A stretch of 64,000 nucleotides of DNA. Origin: Microvirga massiliensis. GTDB lineage: Bacteria > Pseudomonadota > Alphaproteobacteria > Rhizobiales > Beijerinckiaceae. The stretch spans positions 100,710 to 164,709 of the forward strand of contig NZ_LN811367.1 of NCBI RefSeq assembly GCF_001006805.1, written 5' to 3'. Positions 28,679-38,059 of this stretch are shown in pieces. Within the stretch, counting starts at the first letter, position 1. Every line of letters begins with the position of its first letter. Below the pieces are notes generated by a model that was not told the DNA's origin, ran no database searches, and saw nothing but the letters and a program-made list of their open reading frames with translations. The translations under genes and the position numbers were made by a program.

Positions 28679-30597
28679 GACGCGACCTTGCGGGACCTCT
28701 TTTTGGATGCGCGACCATCCGACTCCGTAGTCGATGGTTCGGAGAGTGTCTGTCCATCACATGATCCGGTACTCGGTCGAGCAGCGATGATCCTCACGCC
28801 ACCTTCCACCACGCGTGGTGACGGTTTGGAGGATTCGCCCTCGCCGGCTTGCTTCGATCTTCTGCGGGACGCGATGATCTGCGGATTCTTGACTGGAATT
28901 GCGGTGCGCCCGCTTTTGATCTTCTCGGCGACGTCATGTCGATTCCCGAAGGCGTTCATCATGCCGTTGTCGAGGACCAGAACCTTATCGGCCAGATTCA
29001 GGATTCCGAGGCGCTGGACGATGAGAACGATCGTCGAGCCATGCTCCCGTAGTTCCTGAATGGCCTGCCGCAAGGCCTCTTCGCCTTCGGAATCTAGGCT
29101 GGCATTGGGCTCATCCAGCACGACCAGGCGCGGCTGCCCGAAGAACGCCCGTGCCAGGCCGAGCCGCTGCCGCTGTCCACCCGACAGTTTTATCCCGCCC
29201 TCGCCGATATCGGTCTCGTAACCACGTGGAAGACGCATGATCATTTCATGCAGCCCGACCAGATTGGCGGCAGCGATCACATCGTCGGACCGGACATCCT
29301 GCAAGCGCGCGATATTCTCGCGAACCGTGCCGCCGATGAGTTCGACATCCTGCGGGAGGTAGCCCAGATGTCGGTGGCCGCCGGAGGCCAACCAGATCGT
29401 CATGTCGGCGCCATCGAGGCGCACATGCCCTCCGGTAGGCGCTATCGTGCCGGCGATCAGGCGTCCAAGCGTCGATTTGCCGGCCCCGGAGGGGCCGACC
29501 ACACCCAGGATCTCGCCCGGACCGATTGCGAAGGTCAGCCGCCGCAGGGCCGGCGTATCCGCGCCGGGCGGCATGAACGTGACCTGCTCGATCGAGAGCG
29601 CCCCATTGGGACGCGGAAGCTCCATGGATGTCCGAGGCTGAGGCGCAGCCGCCATGATCTTCTGGAGACGGCCATAGCCCAGGCGAACGCCCGTGACGGC
29701 CTTCCAGGTGCCGATGGCGCCTTCGACCGGCCCGAGAGAGCGTCCGAGCAGAATCGAGCTCGCAAAGATCGCTGCCGGGCTGACATCGTGCCGGATCACG
29801 AGCCAGGCAGCGCAGGCCATGACGACGACCTGGGTCAGAAGCCGCAGGAAGCGGGCCAATGACTGGATGATGGAAGCGCGCCCTGCAGCGGAAAGCTGGG
29901 CTTCCTTGGCGTAGGACTGATTGTCGTGCAGGAGGCGGGCGACGCCGGGCAGCATTCCCATGGCACTGATCGCCTCTACGTTGCGCAGGAGCGATTCGAA
30001 CCGGTGCTGGCTCTCGACCAGGGCGGCGCTGGAGCGCGTGAAGAGTTTGCGCGTCAGCATCTCGTTGAGCATCGCGAGGCCGGACAGGATGGCAGATGCC
30101 ACGAGGCCGAGTGTACCGAGCAGCGGATGCACCAGCATCATCGCGAGAATAAAGATCGGTGTCCAAGGGAGATCGAACAGCGCGGTGCAAGCAGTGCCGC
30201 CGAAGAATGAACGGAGTCCTCCGAGGTCGCGCCAGGCCTGCGCCGCCGCGGCCGGATCGCCGCGCAGGGCGGATTGCACGGCTGCAACGAGCACCGAGGC
30301 TTGGAGGCGGTCATCGAGCCAGATGCCGATTCGAGCGAGCATCGCACGGCGCAGAGCCTCGAGGGTTGCGTGAACTGCCAGTGCGACGATCACGATAGCC
30401 GTCAGCATCACGAGCGTATCGAGGCTGCGACTCGACAGGACGTGATCGTAGACCTGCAGGAGATAGAGCGGAACCGTCAGGGCCAGTAGATTCACGAAGA
30501 AGCTGAGCACGAAGACGAGCAGCAGGGAGGTTTTGCAGAGATCGAGTGCACGCTCGATATCGGTCCTTGCGCGGGCCTTCATCCAGGAACGAGCCAT
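28675..30597 (-). CDS. Type I secretion ABC transporter (PrtD family), H-loop altered
   Basis: 640 residues: membrane domain (1-320) of the PrtD type without a peptidase-like N-terminal domain, then one nucleotide-binding domain. Walker A is GPSGAGKST (368-376), the signature is LSGGQ (471-475), and Walker B is LVVLDEP (491-497). The switch position that is normally His reads LIVQRLG, giving Gln528 in place of the catalytic H-loop His. A tail of about 75 residues, rich in Ser, Arg and Lys, follows the ATPase domain and is not normal for PrtD. It powers one-step export of C-terminally tagged proteins. The acidic-repeat gene at 30743-31237 lies 145 bases upstream in the same direction and is its most likely substrate. 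Confidence 0.95.
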   Translation of the reverse strand: MARSWMKARARTDIERALDLCKTSLLLVFVLSFFVNLLALTVPLYLLQVYDHVLSSRSLDTLVMLTAIVIVALAVHATLEALRRAMLARIGIWLDDRLQASVLVAAVQSALRGDPAAAAQAWRDLGGLRSFFGGTACTALFDLPWTPIFILAMMLVHPLLGTLGLVASAILSGLAMLNEMLTRKLFTRSSAALVESQHRFESLLRNVEAISAMGMLPGVARLLHDNQSYAKEAQLSAAGRASIIQSLARFLRLLTQVVVMACAAWLVIRHDVSPAAIFASSILLGRSLGPVEGAIGTWKAVTGVRLGYGRLQKIMAAAPQPRTSMELPRPNGALSIEQVTFMPPGADTPALRRLTFAIGPGEILGVVGPSGAGKSTLGRLIAGTIAPTGGHVRLDGADMTIWLASGGHRHLGYLPQDVELIGGTVRENIARLQDVRSDDVIAAANLVGLHEMIMRLPRGYETDIGEGGIKLSGGQRQRLGLARAFFGQPRLVVLDEPNASLDSEGEEALRQAIQELREHGSTIVLIVQRLGILNLADKVLVLDNGMMNAFGNRHDVAEKIKSGRTAIPVKNPQIIASRRRSKQAGEGESSKPSPRVVEGGVRIIAARPSTGSCDGQTLSEPSTTESDGRASKKRSRKVAS

Positions 30598-30673
30598 GGG
30601 CGGGTTGTCTCCACGGGAGCTTCACAAACATCGACTGCACGTTCGCTGGCGCTTCCCAACTGTCACTGAACAG

Positions 30674-30696
30674 CCGGCGCCGCTGCACGGCGCCGG
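30674..30696. promoter_or_regulatory. GC-rich perfect hairpin between acidic-repeat gene 2 and the T1SS ABC gene
   Basis: CCGGCGCCG and CGGCGCCGG form a perfect 9-bp stem around CTGCA. On the minus strand it lies after the stop of the acidic-repeat gene and before the ABC gene start, with no T-run. It may stabilise the upstream message end and set a step in expression between an abundant substrate and its exporter. Confidence 0.55.
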
Positions 30697-30742
30697 CCCG
30701 GTGCCCGGATTCGGTCCGGGTGCCTTACTTCAGCGATGGCGA

Positions 30743-31237
30743 TCAACCAAAATGGAAGTCGACGTCTATGTCGGCATCCTGATCGGCATCCTGTTCCTGA
30801 TCCACATCGACGTCGACATCCTGATCCTGGTCGACATCGGTATCGCTGTCGTTGTCCTGATCGGTGGCATTGTCATTATACTGATCGGTATAATTCTCGT
30901 TATCCTGGTCGGAGTCGTTATCTTGATCGGTGTCGTTATCGTTGTTCGCGTCAGCGTCGGCATCGCCACCGTCACCCCACTTGCCGCCACTGCCGCCATC
31001 GGCATCAGCGTCAGCATCCTGATCCGTGCCGTTGTCGTTATCCTGATCGGAATCGTTGTTTTGGTCGTTCTCGTTATCGTTGTCCTGGTCGGCGTCGTTG
31101 TCGTTGTCCTGATCAGTTTCGACATCAGAGTCCTGGTCGGCATCGACATCGACGTCTTGGTCCTGCTCCTGATCGATATCCTGGTCGATATCAGCATCAA
31201 CGTCGATGTCGAAATCGTTGTAGTCAAAATCAGCCAT
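30743..31237 (-). CDS. Ultra-acidic Asp-X repeat protein 2, putative T1SS substrate
   Basis: 164 residues from the ATG at 31237 (GGGAG, 8-base spacing). By my count 64 residues (39%) are Asp; there is one Lys and no Arg. Nearly the whole chain follows strict alternation Asp-X, X being Gln, Asn, Val, Ala, Ile, Ser or Thr (DQDNDNDADQDNDN; DVDQDQDVDVDVDQEQDAD), with a central hinge GGSGGKWGDGG. It has no signal peptide and ends DIDVDFHFG. The protein would be extremely negative, disordered without cations and able to bind many divalent ions. It shares its style with the proteins at 23620-24729 and 31748-32482, and its gene directly precedes the T1SS ABC gene. No known family is recognised. Export and a matrix or mineral-binding role are inference. 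Confidence 0.75.
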   Translation of the reverse strand: MADFDYNDFDIDVDADIDQDIDQEQDQDVDVDADQDSDVETDQDNDNDADQDNDNENDQNNDSDQDNDNGTDQDADADADGGSGGKWGDGGDADADANNDNDTDQDNDSDQDNENYTDQYNDNATDQDNDSDTDVDQDQDVDVDVDQEQDADQDADIDVDFHFG

Positions 31238-31389
31238 GATGCACACTCCCTGCGTGGAAGGCCGCCCCGGCGAGCGCGCGCCCGAAGCGGATCGACGGCT
31301 TGGACGATCCAGGATGGATCCTCCGGCGTCCTGCCGATGTGCTGAGCGTTCCTCGCTTTAGGTTCCTGGAATAGCTGCCAATTCGAATT

Positions 31390-31404
31390 TGGCCCAACGG
31401 GCCA
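31390..31404. promoter_or_regulatory. Short inverted repeat upstream of acidic-repeat gene 2
   Basis: TGGCCC and GGGCCA are separated by AAC, about 150 bases upstream of the start at 31237 and next to AATTCGAATT. It could be a regulator site; it is short enough to be chance. Confidence 0.25.
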
Positions 31405-31564
31405 TTTCTCACGCGGTCTGCCTCATCCGGAGTGGCGACGATCAACCAAAACAGATGAACTCCATCGGGTGATGCAAGATTGCAGTCCTGATTGCTCAAG
31501 TGACACTGGCGTTCAGTCGGTCGATGATCACTTCATCGCCATACCGGGTGTAGCCGCGCTCACT

Positions 31565-31640
31565 GCCATTGCGAGCGCAGCGCAGCAATCCAGGTTCGCG
31601 GGCCTGCCTCCGGATTGCTTCGCCTCCGGCTTGCAATGGC
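31565..31640. repeat. Intergenic inverted-repeat element, copy B
   Basis: The left arm CATTGCGAGCGCAGCGCAGC (to about 31592) and the right arm GGATTGCTTCGCCTCCGGCT (31611-31640) are imperfect inverted copies of each other and of the element arms at 5.1, 46.1 and 59.8 kb. It lies between two acidic-repeat genes. Confidence 0.7.
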
Positions 31641-31695
31641 TGATGGCGTCACGCGCCGTGGCTCGTCGCCCCAATAAGTGTCCGTCCAGACGGCA

Positions 31696-31720
31696 TAAGA
31701 AAAGCCGGGGATCCCCGGCT
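31696..31720 (-). terminator. Rho-independent terminator after acidic-repeat gene 3
   Basis: On the minus strand AGCCGGGG and CCCCGGCT (with AT between) pair in a perfect stem followed by TTTTCTT. It begins about 28 bases after the TAA at 31748, so acidic-repeat gene 3 is a separate transcription unit from gene 2 and the T1SS operon. Confidence 0.85.
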
Positions 31721-31747
31721 CGTTTCGCGTGACATAATGGTGGTGGC

Positions 31748-32482
31748 TTAGGCGTCGACGTCGCTCACGACGACAATGACGTCGACCTCCGCACCGATCC
31801 CTGCCTCCTCATCGAGGTCTACATAGAGCTCGGTTCCTTCGTCATCTTCCTCGCGATCGACGGCGCCTCTCACCGCGGCAGCAACGAGAGAGTCGATATC
31901 GACACCAACATCGGCATCGAGGTCATCGCGAATTTCCACATCGACGTCGGAATTCTCGTCAATTTCACTGTCCTGGTCGAACTCGGTATCGAGACTGTCT
32001 TCATCATCGTCATCGACGTCGATGTCGAGGTCGCTCTCTATTTCGACGTCGTCCTCCACCTCGGCGTCAACCTCGACGACGATGTTCCCGTTGTCGCCTT
32101 CGCCGACCTCCACGTCTACGTCGATCCTCTGGTCGACCTCGGGCCTTTGCTGGCCGTCGATTTCGATGTCCCGATCCCTTGAATCGCCGGTCTCTGCCGT
32201 GATGTCGGCATTCTGATCCAATTCGCCGTTCTGATCGATCTCGGTGTCGAGCTCGACACTCGCAGGACGCGGCCCGATGACCGTCACTCCAAGATCTACA
32301 TCGTCGCTAGTTCCGGAATCCTGATTCGAATCTATATCGAGGTCGCGTGCGTCTTCGGCATCATCTTCGGAACCGGCGTCATCGTCGCGATCGGCCTCAA
32401 TGTCCTCGACGACCTCGTCGTTCTCCTCGAGATCTTCCTGGTCGCCTGCCGCATCGCTGCCATTCCTCTCGTCCGGGTCCAT
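31748..32482 (-). CDS. Acidic Asp/Glu/Val repeat protein 3
   Basis: 244 residues from the ATG at 32482 (GGAGAC upstream). Strongly acidic throughout: an Asp/Glu-only style N-terminus (QEDLEENDEVVEDIEADRDD), then alternating acidic-hydrophobic strands (DIDIDVDDDDEDS-type, DSEIDENSDVDVEIRDDLD) and a repeated LD-T/Q-EIDQNGELDQNADI element like that of protein 1. The last 60 residues are more ordinary (SLVAAAVRGAV, then GAEVDVIVVVSDVDA). There is no signal peptide. It belongs with the acidic proteins at 23620 and 30743, but is more Glu/Val-rich and less strictly alternating. It has its own terminator. I know no family for it. Confidence 0.75.
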   Translation of the reverse strand: MDPDERNGSDAAGDQEDLEENDEVVEDIEADRDDDAGSEDDAEDARDLDIDSNQDSGTSDDVDLGVTVIGPRPASVELDTEIDQNGELDQNADITAETGDSRDRDIEIDGQQRPEVDQRIDVDVEVGEGDNGNIVVEVDAEVEDDVEIESDLDIDVDDDDEDSLDTEFDQDSEIDENSDVDVEIRDDLDADVGVDIDSLVAAAVRGAVDREEDDEGTELYVDLDEEAGIGAEVDVIVVVSDVDA

Positions 32483-32904
32483 CGTGTGTCTCCACGGTGC
32501 GTGCGCCGGTCGGCGCCGGTCGCCCAACATCCCGTCTTTCGCGCGGCAAAGGTAGATGCCAAGTCGGGCGAAGCATGGCCGCGCATGAACAATCGGCGCG
32601 ACCCCTCGGCGCTAGCCCGGCAGTTGTTGAAACCGCCTGCTCTTTGACACGTCGGGATGCGACATCACCCACTCGGGTGATCGTTGCGGTCTAATCCTTC
32701 CGGGTTGCTTGCGACGCGGCGGGGTCACCCGATAGCAAGGAACTCGCCACAGCCATGCGCGGAAGCAGAAGACACCGGCCCGGCGGATTAACCATTTCGC
32801 GAGGAAAGCTCGGACGATCGGCTCATCATGGTAGACGGGTGCCGCAGACGCAGACCAGAGTGACGTGAAACTGCGACAGGGCTGGGAATCGCTGGGGCAC
32901 TGTC
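32483..32904. promoter_or_regulatory. Divergent control region between acidic-repeat gene 3 and the TAXI lipoprotein gene
   Basis: This 422-base gap must hold both promoters. It contains a TTGACA (32644-32649) on the + strand and an inverted repeat ATCACCC-actc-GGGTGAT (32664-32681) that could be an operator for either direction. I see no gene in it. Confidence 0.45.
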
Positions 32905-34074
32905 ATGTTTCGTTGCGTCTATGTGGCCCTCGCAGCAGCGGCCTGTCTGTGCTTGGAGGGGTGCTCGAGCGATCCGCGTACAACTGCGACTGTGGCGGAA
33001 AAAGCGAGAGATACCACGCTCGTCGGCGCGCCCCCAGCTGCAGGAGCTTCACCACGTAGGGTCCAGGCCCAGCCATATCCGAATACGATCCGAGCCATCT
33101 CCGGTGAGGAGAACAGCACGTATTCGCGCACTGTCGTCGATCTGATGACGATCCTCGACCGCGATCGCCTGCGTCTCCGGCCGATCCCCGGTCGTGGGCC
33201 ACTCCAGGATCTCGTGGACCTTCTCCACCGTCCCGACATCGACGTCGCAATCGTGCAGACGGACGCACTCGAGGCGATGACGGACCAGGCGGATGCCAGC
33301 AAGCGACTGCGTTATCTCTTTCGGGTTCCCAACCAGGAACTGCACGTCCTGGCTCTCCGCGATATTACCGAGATCCGTCAGCTCGAGGGACGCAAGGTCA
33401 ACATCGACAGGCCCGGAAGTGGCACCCATCTGACGGCTCGTGCGCTATTCGACAAGCTCGGGATCACGGTAGAATTCACGACCGACGATCAGGTCACCGC
33501 GCGCCAGCGCCTCCAATCCGGCGAGATCCAGGCTGCGATCTCTCTCGCGTCACGTCCCTCAAGCGAAATTCTCGACTTCCCGTCCTACCCCTCGTACGGG
33601 CAGTTCCATCTCGTCTCCATTCCCTTCGAGGAGAGTGTCTCGAACTATATTCCGGCCCAATTCACGGCCGACGACTACCCTCATCTGGTCAAGGCGGGGC
33701 AGCGAGTCGAGACCATCGCGGTCGGCCGCGTGCTCGCCGTCCGGGATTCACCTCGGGCGAGCAGCCGCTATCGGCGCTTGACCCGCCTGTCCGAGGTCAT
33801 TCATGCGCGTTTCGATGAATTGAAGCAAAAAGGCCATGATCCTCGCTGGGCAGAGATCGACCTTTCGGCTACGGCGCCCGGCTGGCAGCGCTTCGAGCCG
33901 GCGCAGAACCTGCTTGACCGCAGTGCCAGGCAAGCCGCGGAGCAGCGCGCCTCTCGGAGAATTGCAGCAGAGACCGGCATCTGTTCGATTCGAGCCTCGG
34001 CTCAAGGCTCGCGCTCCTACAACGCCTTCATCGAGTGGCGACAGACACACGATAGTGGCAAGATGAAACTGTGA
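32905..34074 (+). CDS. TAXI-family TRAP-type solute-binding lipoprotein
   Basis: 389 residues. A signal peptide ends in the lipobox L-E-G-C (Cys20), then a linker to about residue 60. The TAXI-type binding domain follows: IRAISGEENSTYSRTVVDL, DVAIVQTDALEAM, LFRVPNQELHVLAL, QLEGRKVNIDRPGSGTHLTA, and IQAAISLASRPSSE. Such proteins normally feed a DctQM permease, but none is encoded in the window. The tail beyond residue 330 is polar and of unknown role. It is divergent from acidic-repeat gene 3. A sensory rather than transport job is possible, but that is inference. Confidence 0.85.
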   Translation: MFRCVYVALAAAACLCLEGCSSDPRTTATVAEKARDTTLVGAPPAAGASPRRVQAQPYPNTIRAISGEENSTYSRTVVDLMTILDRDRLRLRPIPGRGPLQDLVDLLHRPDIDVAIVQTDALEAMTDQADASKRLRYLFRVPNQELHVLALRDITEIRQLEGRKVNIDRPGSGTHLTARALFDKLGITVEFTTDDQVTARQRLQSGEIQAAISLASRPSSEILDFPSYPSYGQFHLVSIPFEESVSNYIPAQFTADDYPHLVKAGQRVETIAVGRVLAVRDSPRASSRYRRLTRLSEVIHARFDELKQKGHDPRWAEIDLSATAPGWQRFEPAQNLLDRSARQAAEQRASRRIAAETGICSIRASAQGSRSYNAFIEWRQTHDSGKMKL

Positions 34075-34080
34075 CTCCAT

Positions 34081-34113
34081 CCGTCATTGCAAGCCGCAGG
34101 CGAAGCCATGACG
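34081..34113. repeat. Single arm of the intergenic repeat
   Basis: CGTCATTGCAAGCCGCAGGC followed by GAAGCCATGACG matches the left arm of the element at 46.3 and 53.9 kb. It lies in the short convergent gap between the TAXI gene and the DUF255 gene; the matching right arm is absent. Confidence 0.6.
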
Positions 34114-34145
34114 AGAGCGCAATGTTCTGGTGACCAACAGAGGCA

Positions 34146-36158
<2,013 letters not shown>

Positions 36159-36195
36159 GAGTGATTTCCGAATGATTGCGGCAGTCGGGGGTTCG

Positions 36196-36870
36196 TCACG
36201 CGATCTCGAGCTGCGTGAACCGTACAGGAATCACGCCCCGCATTTCGATCTCGCCGGAGGCGTGCTTCTCGACAACCGTGAGTTCCTGCGCCTCGGCAGG
36301 TCCGATCGGCATGACCAGTCGCCCCCCGGGCTTGAGCTGCTCGATGAGCGCTTTCGGCACGCGCTGGGCTGCGGCCGTCACGAGGATCTTGTCGAACGGC
36401 GCATGCTCCGCCCATCCTTTCGAGCCGTCGCCGACGCGGACTTCGACATTGGCATAGCCGAGCTCGTGGAGACGAACCTTGGCCTCGCTGGCAAACTCCT
36501 CGACGATTTCGACGCTCCGGACCTTGGCGGCCAGTTCGGCCAGGAGAGCGGCCTGGTAGCCGAGGCCCGTGCCGATCTCGAGGACCGTCTCGTCCGCTTC
36601 AGGCGCCAGAAGGTCGAGCATGAGGGCCACGATGAAGGGTTGGGAGATCGTCTTGTCGAAGCCGATCGGGAGCGGCGTGTCGTGATAGGCCAAAGCAGCC
36701 AGCTGCGCTGGCACGAACTGATGGCGCGGCACGTGCTGCATGGCCGCAAGTACCCGCTCGTCGAGGGATTCCTTGCCGATTTCATCGCTCATCAGGTCCG
36801 CATGAATCGCGATCACTTCAACCATGTGCCGGCGCAGGATGGCCAGATGATGCACGGACATCGGTTTCAT
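36196..36870 (-). CDS. pcm: Protein-L-isoaspartate O-methyltransferase
   Basis: 224 residues of the PCMT family. The SAM-binding motif I is VLEIGTGLGYQAALLAEL; other family marks are PLPIGFDKTISQPFIVALM and KPGGRLVMPIG. The enzyme methylates isoaspartyl residues formed by spontaneous Asn deamidation or Asp isomerisation, starting repair of aged proteins in the cytoplasm. It is read with the downstream DUF255 gene. That it lies a few kb from three proteins extremely rich in Asp and Asn is worth noting but may be coincidence. Confidence 0.95.
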   Translation of the reverse strand: MKPMSVHHLAILRRHMVEVIAIHADLMSDEIGKESLDERVLAAMQHVPRHQFVPAQLAALAYHDTPLPIGFDKTISQPFIVALMLDLLAPEADETVLEIGTGLGYQAALLAELAAKVRSVEIVEEFASEAKVRLHELGYANVEVRVGDGSKGWAEHAPFDKILVTAAAQRVPKALIEQLKPGGRLVMPIGPAEAQELTVVEKHASGEIEMRGVIPVRFTQLEIA

Positions 36871-37055
36871 GGCCTGTGACCTCCCTGCTCGGCTGAGCTC
36901 TGCATCTCATGCGCCATCATGGACTGCTTCCGCGACGCAGGATGCCGGGCATGGCGTCGCCCTCTCCGTGCAATCGATCCGGTCTGCATTCGGTTCCGAC
37001 GCCATGCCCCGCTATCGCAAGGGCTCTCATCCGCTCTATCTCCCTTGAGGACGAT

Positions 37056-37910
37056 ATGTGCCATGACCGCTTCGGCAAACCCTCGGAGGCTGACGTGCAG
37101 CAAGTGATCCCTGTGCCGTTTCCAGGACGGGCTCCACGTGTGCGAGCCGCCGGACCCTACGCGATCGGGAGTGCGGCCGGGCTCGTCCTCCTCTCCCTTG
37201 CAGCGCAGCCGGCCGAGGCCGGATGCCGGGACGCGCCTAGAGCAGGCGTCGACTGGACCAATTGCTTCAAGCAGCGGCTGATGCTGAGCTACTCCGACCT
37301 CTCGGGGGCCGTGCTCCGCGGAGCTCGCCTGACCGGGACGGACTTTACTGGGACGAAGCTCGCAGGCGCGAAACTGGCCGAGGCCGAGCTAAGCTTTACG
37401 CGCTTCGAGGGGGCCGATCTCTCGGGCGCCGATCTCACCAAGGCGGCCGGCGGCCGGACGATCTTCACACGGGCGAACCTTCGCAATGCCCATTTCGAGA
37501 GTTCGGAGTTTGGCCGCTCGAACTTCCAGCAGGCGCAGATCGCGGGAGCGAACTTTTCCAAGGCGGAAGTGAATCGGTCGATCTTCGAGGGAGCAGACCT
37601 TACGGGTGCCGACATGTCGAAGGCGGAGCTTGCGCGTGTCATCCTGACCAACACGAAAGTCGGCGGCGTCAAGTTCAGCTATTCCAATCTCGCGCGTGCC
37701 GACCTGCGGGGGCTGGACCTGAACGGGGTCGATCTCACGGGCTCCTATCTGTACCTCACACGGGTGGATGGTGCCGATCTGAGTCAGGCCAAAGGCCTCA
37801 CGCAGGAGCAGCTCGATCTCGCCTGCGGGACGAACGAGACGAGGCTGCCCGCAGGTCTCTCGCGACCGCAGGATTGGCCCTGCGGCGAGGACGTCGAGCA
37901 GAATGGCTGA
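37056..37910 (+). CDS. Exported or anchored pentapeptide-repeat protein
   Basis: 284 residues from the ATG at 37056, after TTGAGGA; a longer frame upstream lacks a ribosome site. A hydrophobic segment (IGSAAGLVLLSLAAQPAEA) could be a signal or anchor, though it begins only after about 30 residues. From residue 75 to 265 there are pentapeptides A(D/N)LxX: DLSGAVLRGARLTGTDFTG, GADLTGADMSKAELARV, ARADLRGLDLNGVDLTGSYL. These form a right-handed quadrilateral beta helix. It ends with LACGTNETRLPAGL and DWPC, a form common in alphaproteobacterial members. Function unknown. Confidence 0.88.
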   Translation: MCHDRFGKPSEADVQQVIPVPFPGRAPRVRAAGPYAIGSAAGLVLLSLAAQPAEAGCRDAPRAGVDWTNCFKQRLMLSYSDLSGAVLRGARLTGTDFTGTKLAGAKLAEAELSFTRFEGADLSGADLTKAAGGRTIFTRANLRNAHFESSEFGRSNFQQAQIAGANFSKAEVNRSIFEGADLTGADMSKAELARVILTNTKVGGVKFSYSNLARADLRGLDLNGVDLTGSYLYLTRVDGADLSQAKGLTQEQLDLACGTNETRLPAGLSRPQDWPCGEDVEQNG

Positions 37911-38059
37911 TTTCGTCGGCCCTTCCCCTTCGGGGGCGAGGTGAAGCGGCGGTGGCGCGCACATCACCTCTCCCTCGGCAAGGAAGGTCACCCCGAAGGA
38001 GTGTGAGGGTGGCGGCGCCGGTGATTGAAATGATGCGGACAATCGTTTCCGGGTAACGG

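Noticed and set aside
27377..29059. 560-codon + strand frame spanning the hlyD and ABC genes
   Set aside because: It crosses two well-conserved minus-strand genes and has no similarity to known proteins.
30743..31345. Long + strand frame encoding an all-hydrophobic Val/Ile/Leu protein, opposite acidic-repeat gene 2
   Set aside because: It is the antisense of Asp and Gln/Asn codons (GAC/GAT give GTC/ATC). The minus-strand frame has the good ribosome site, a proper start and a T1SS operon context; the + frame runs on into unrelated sequence.
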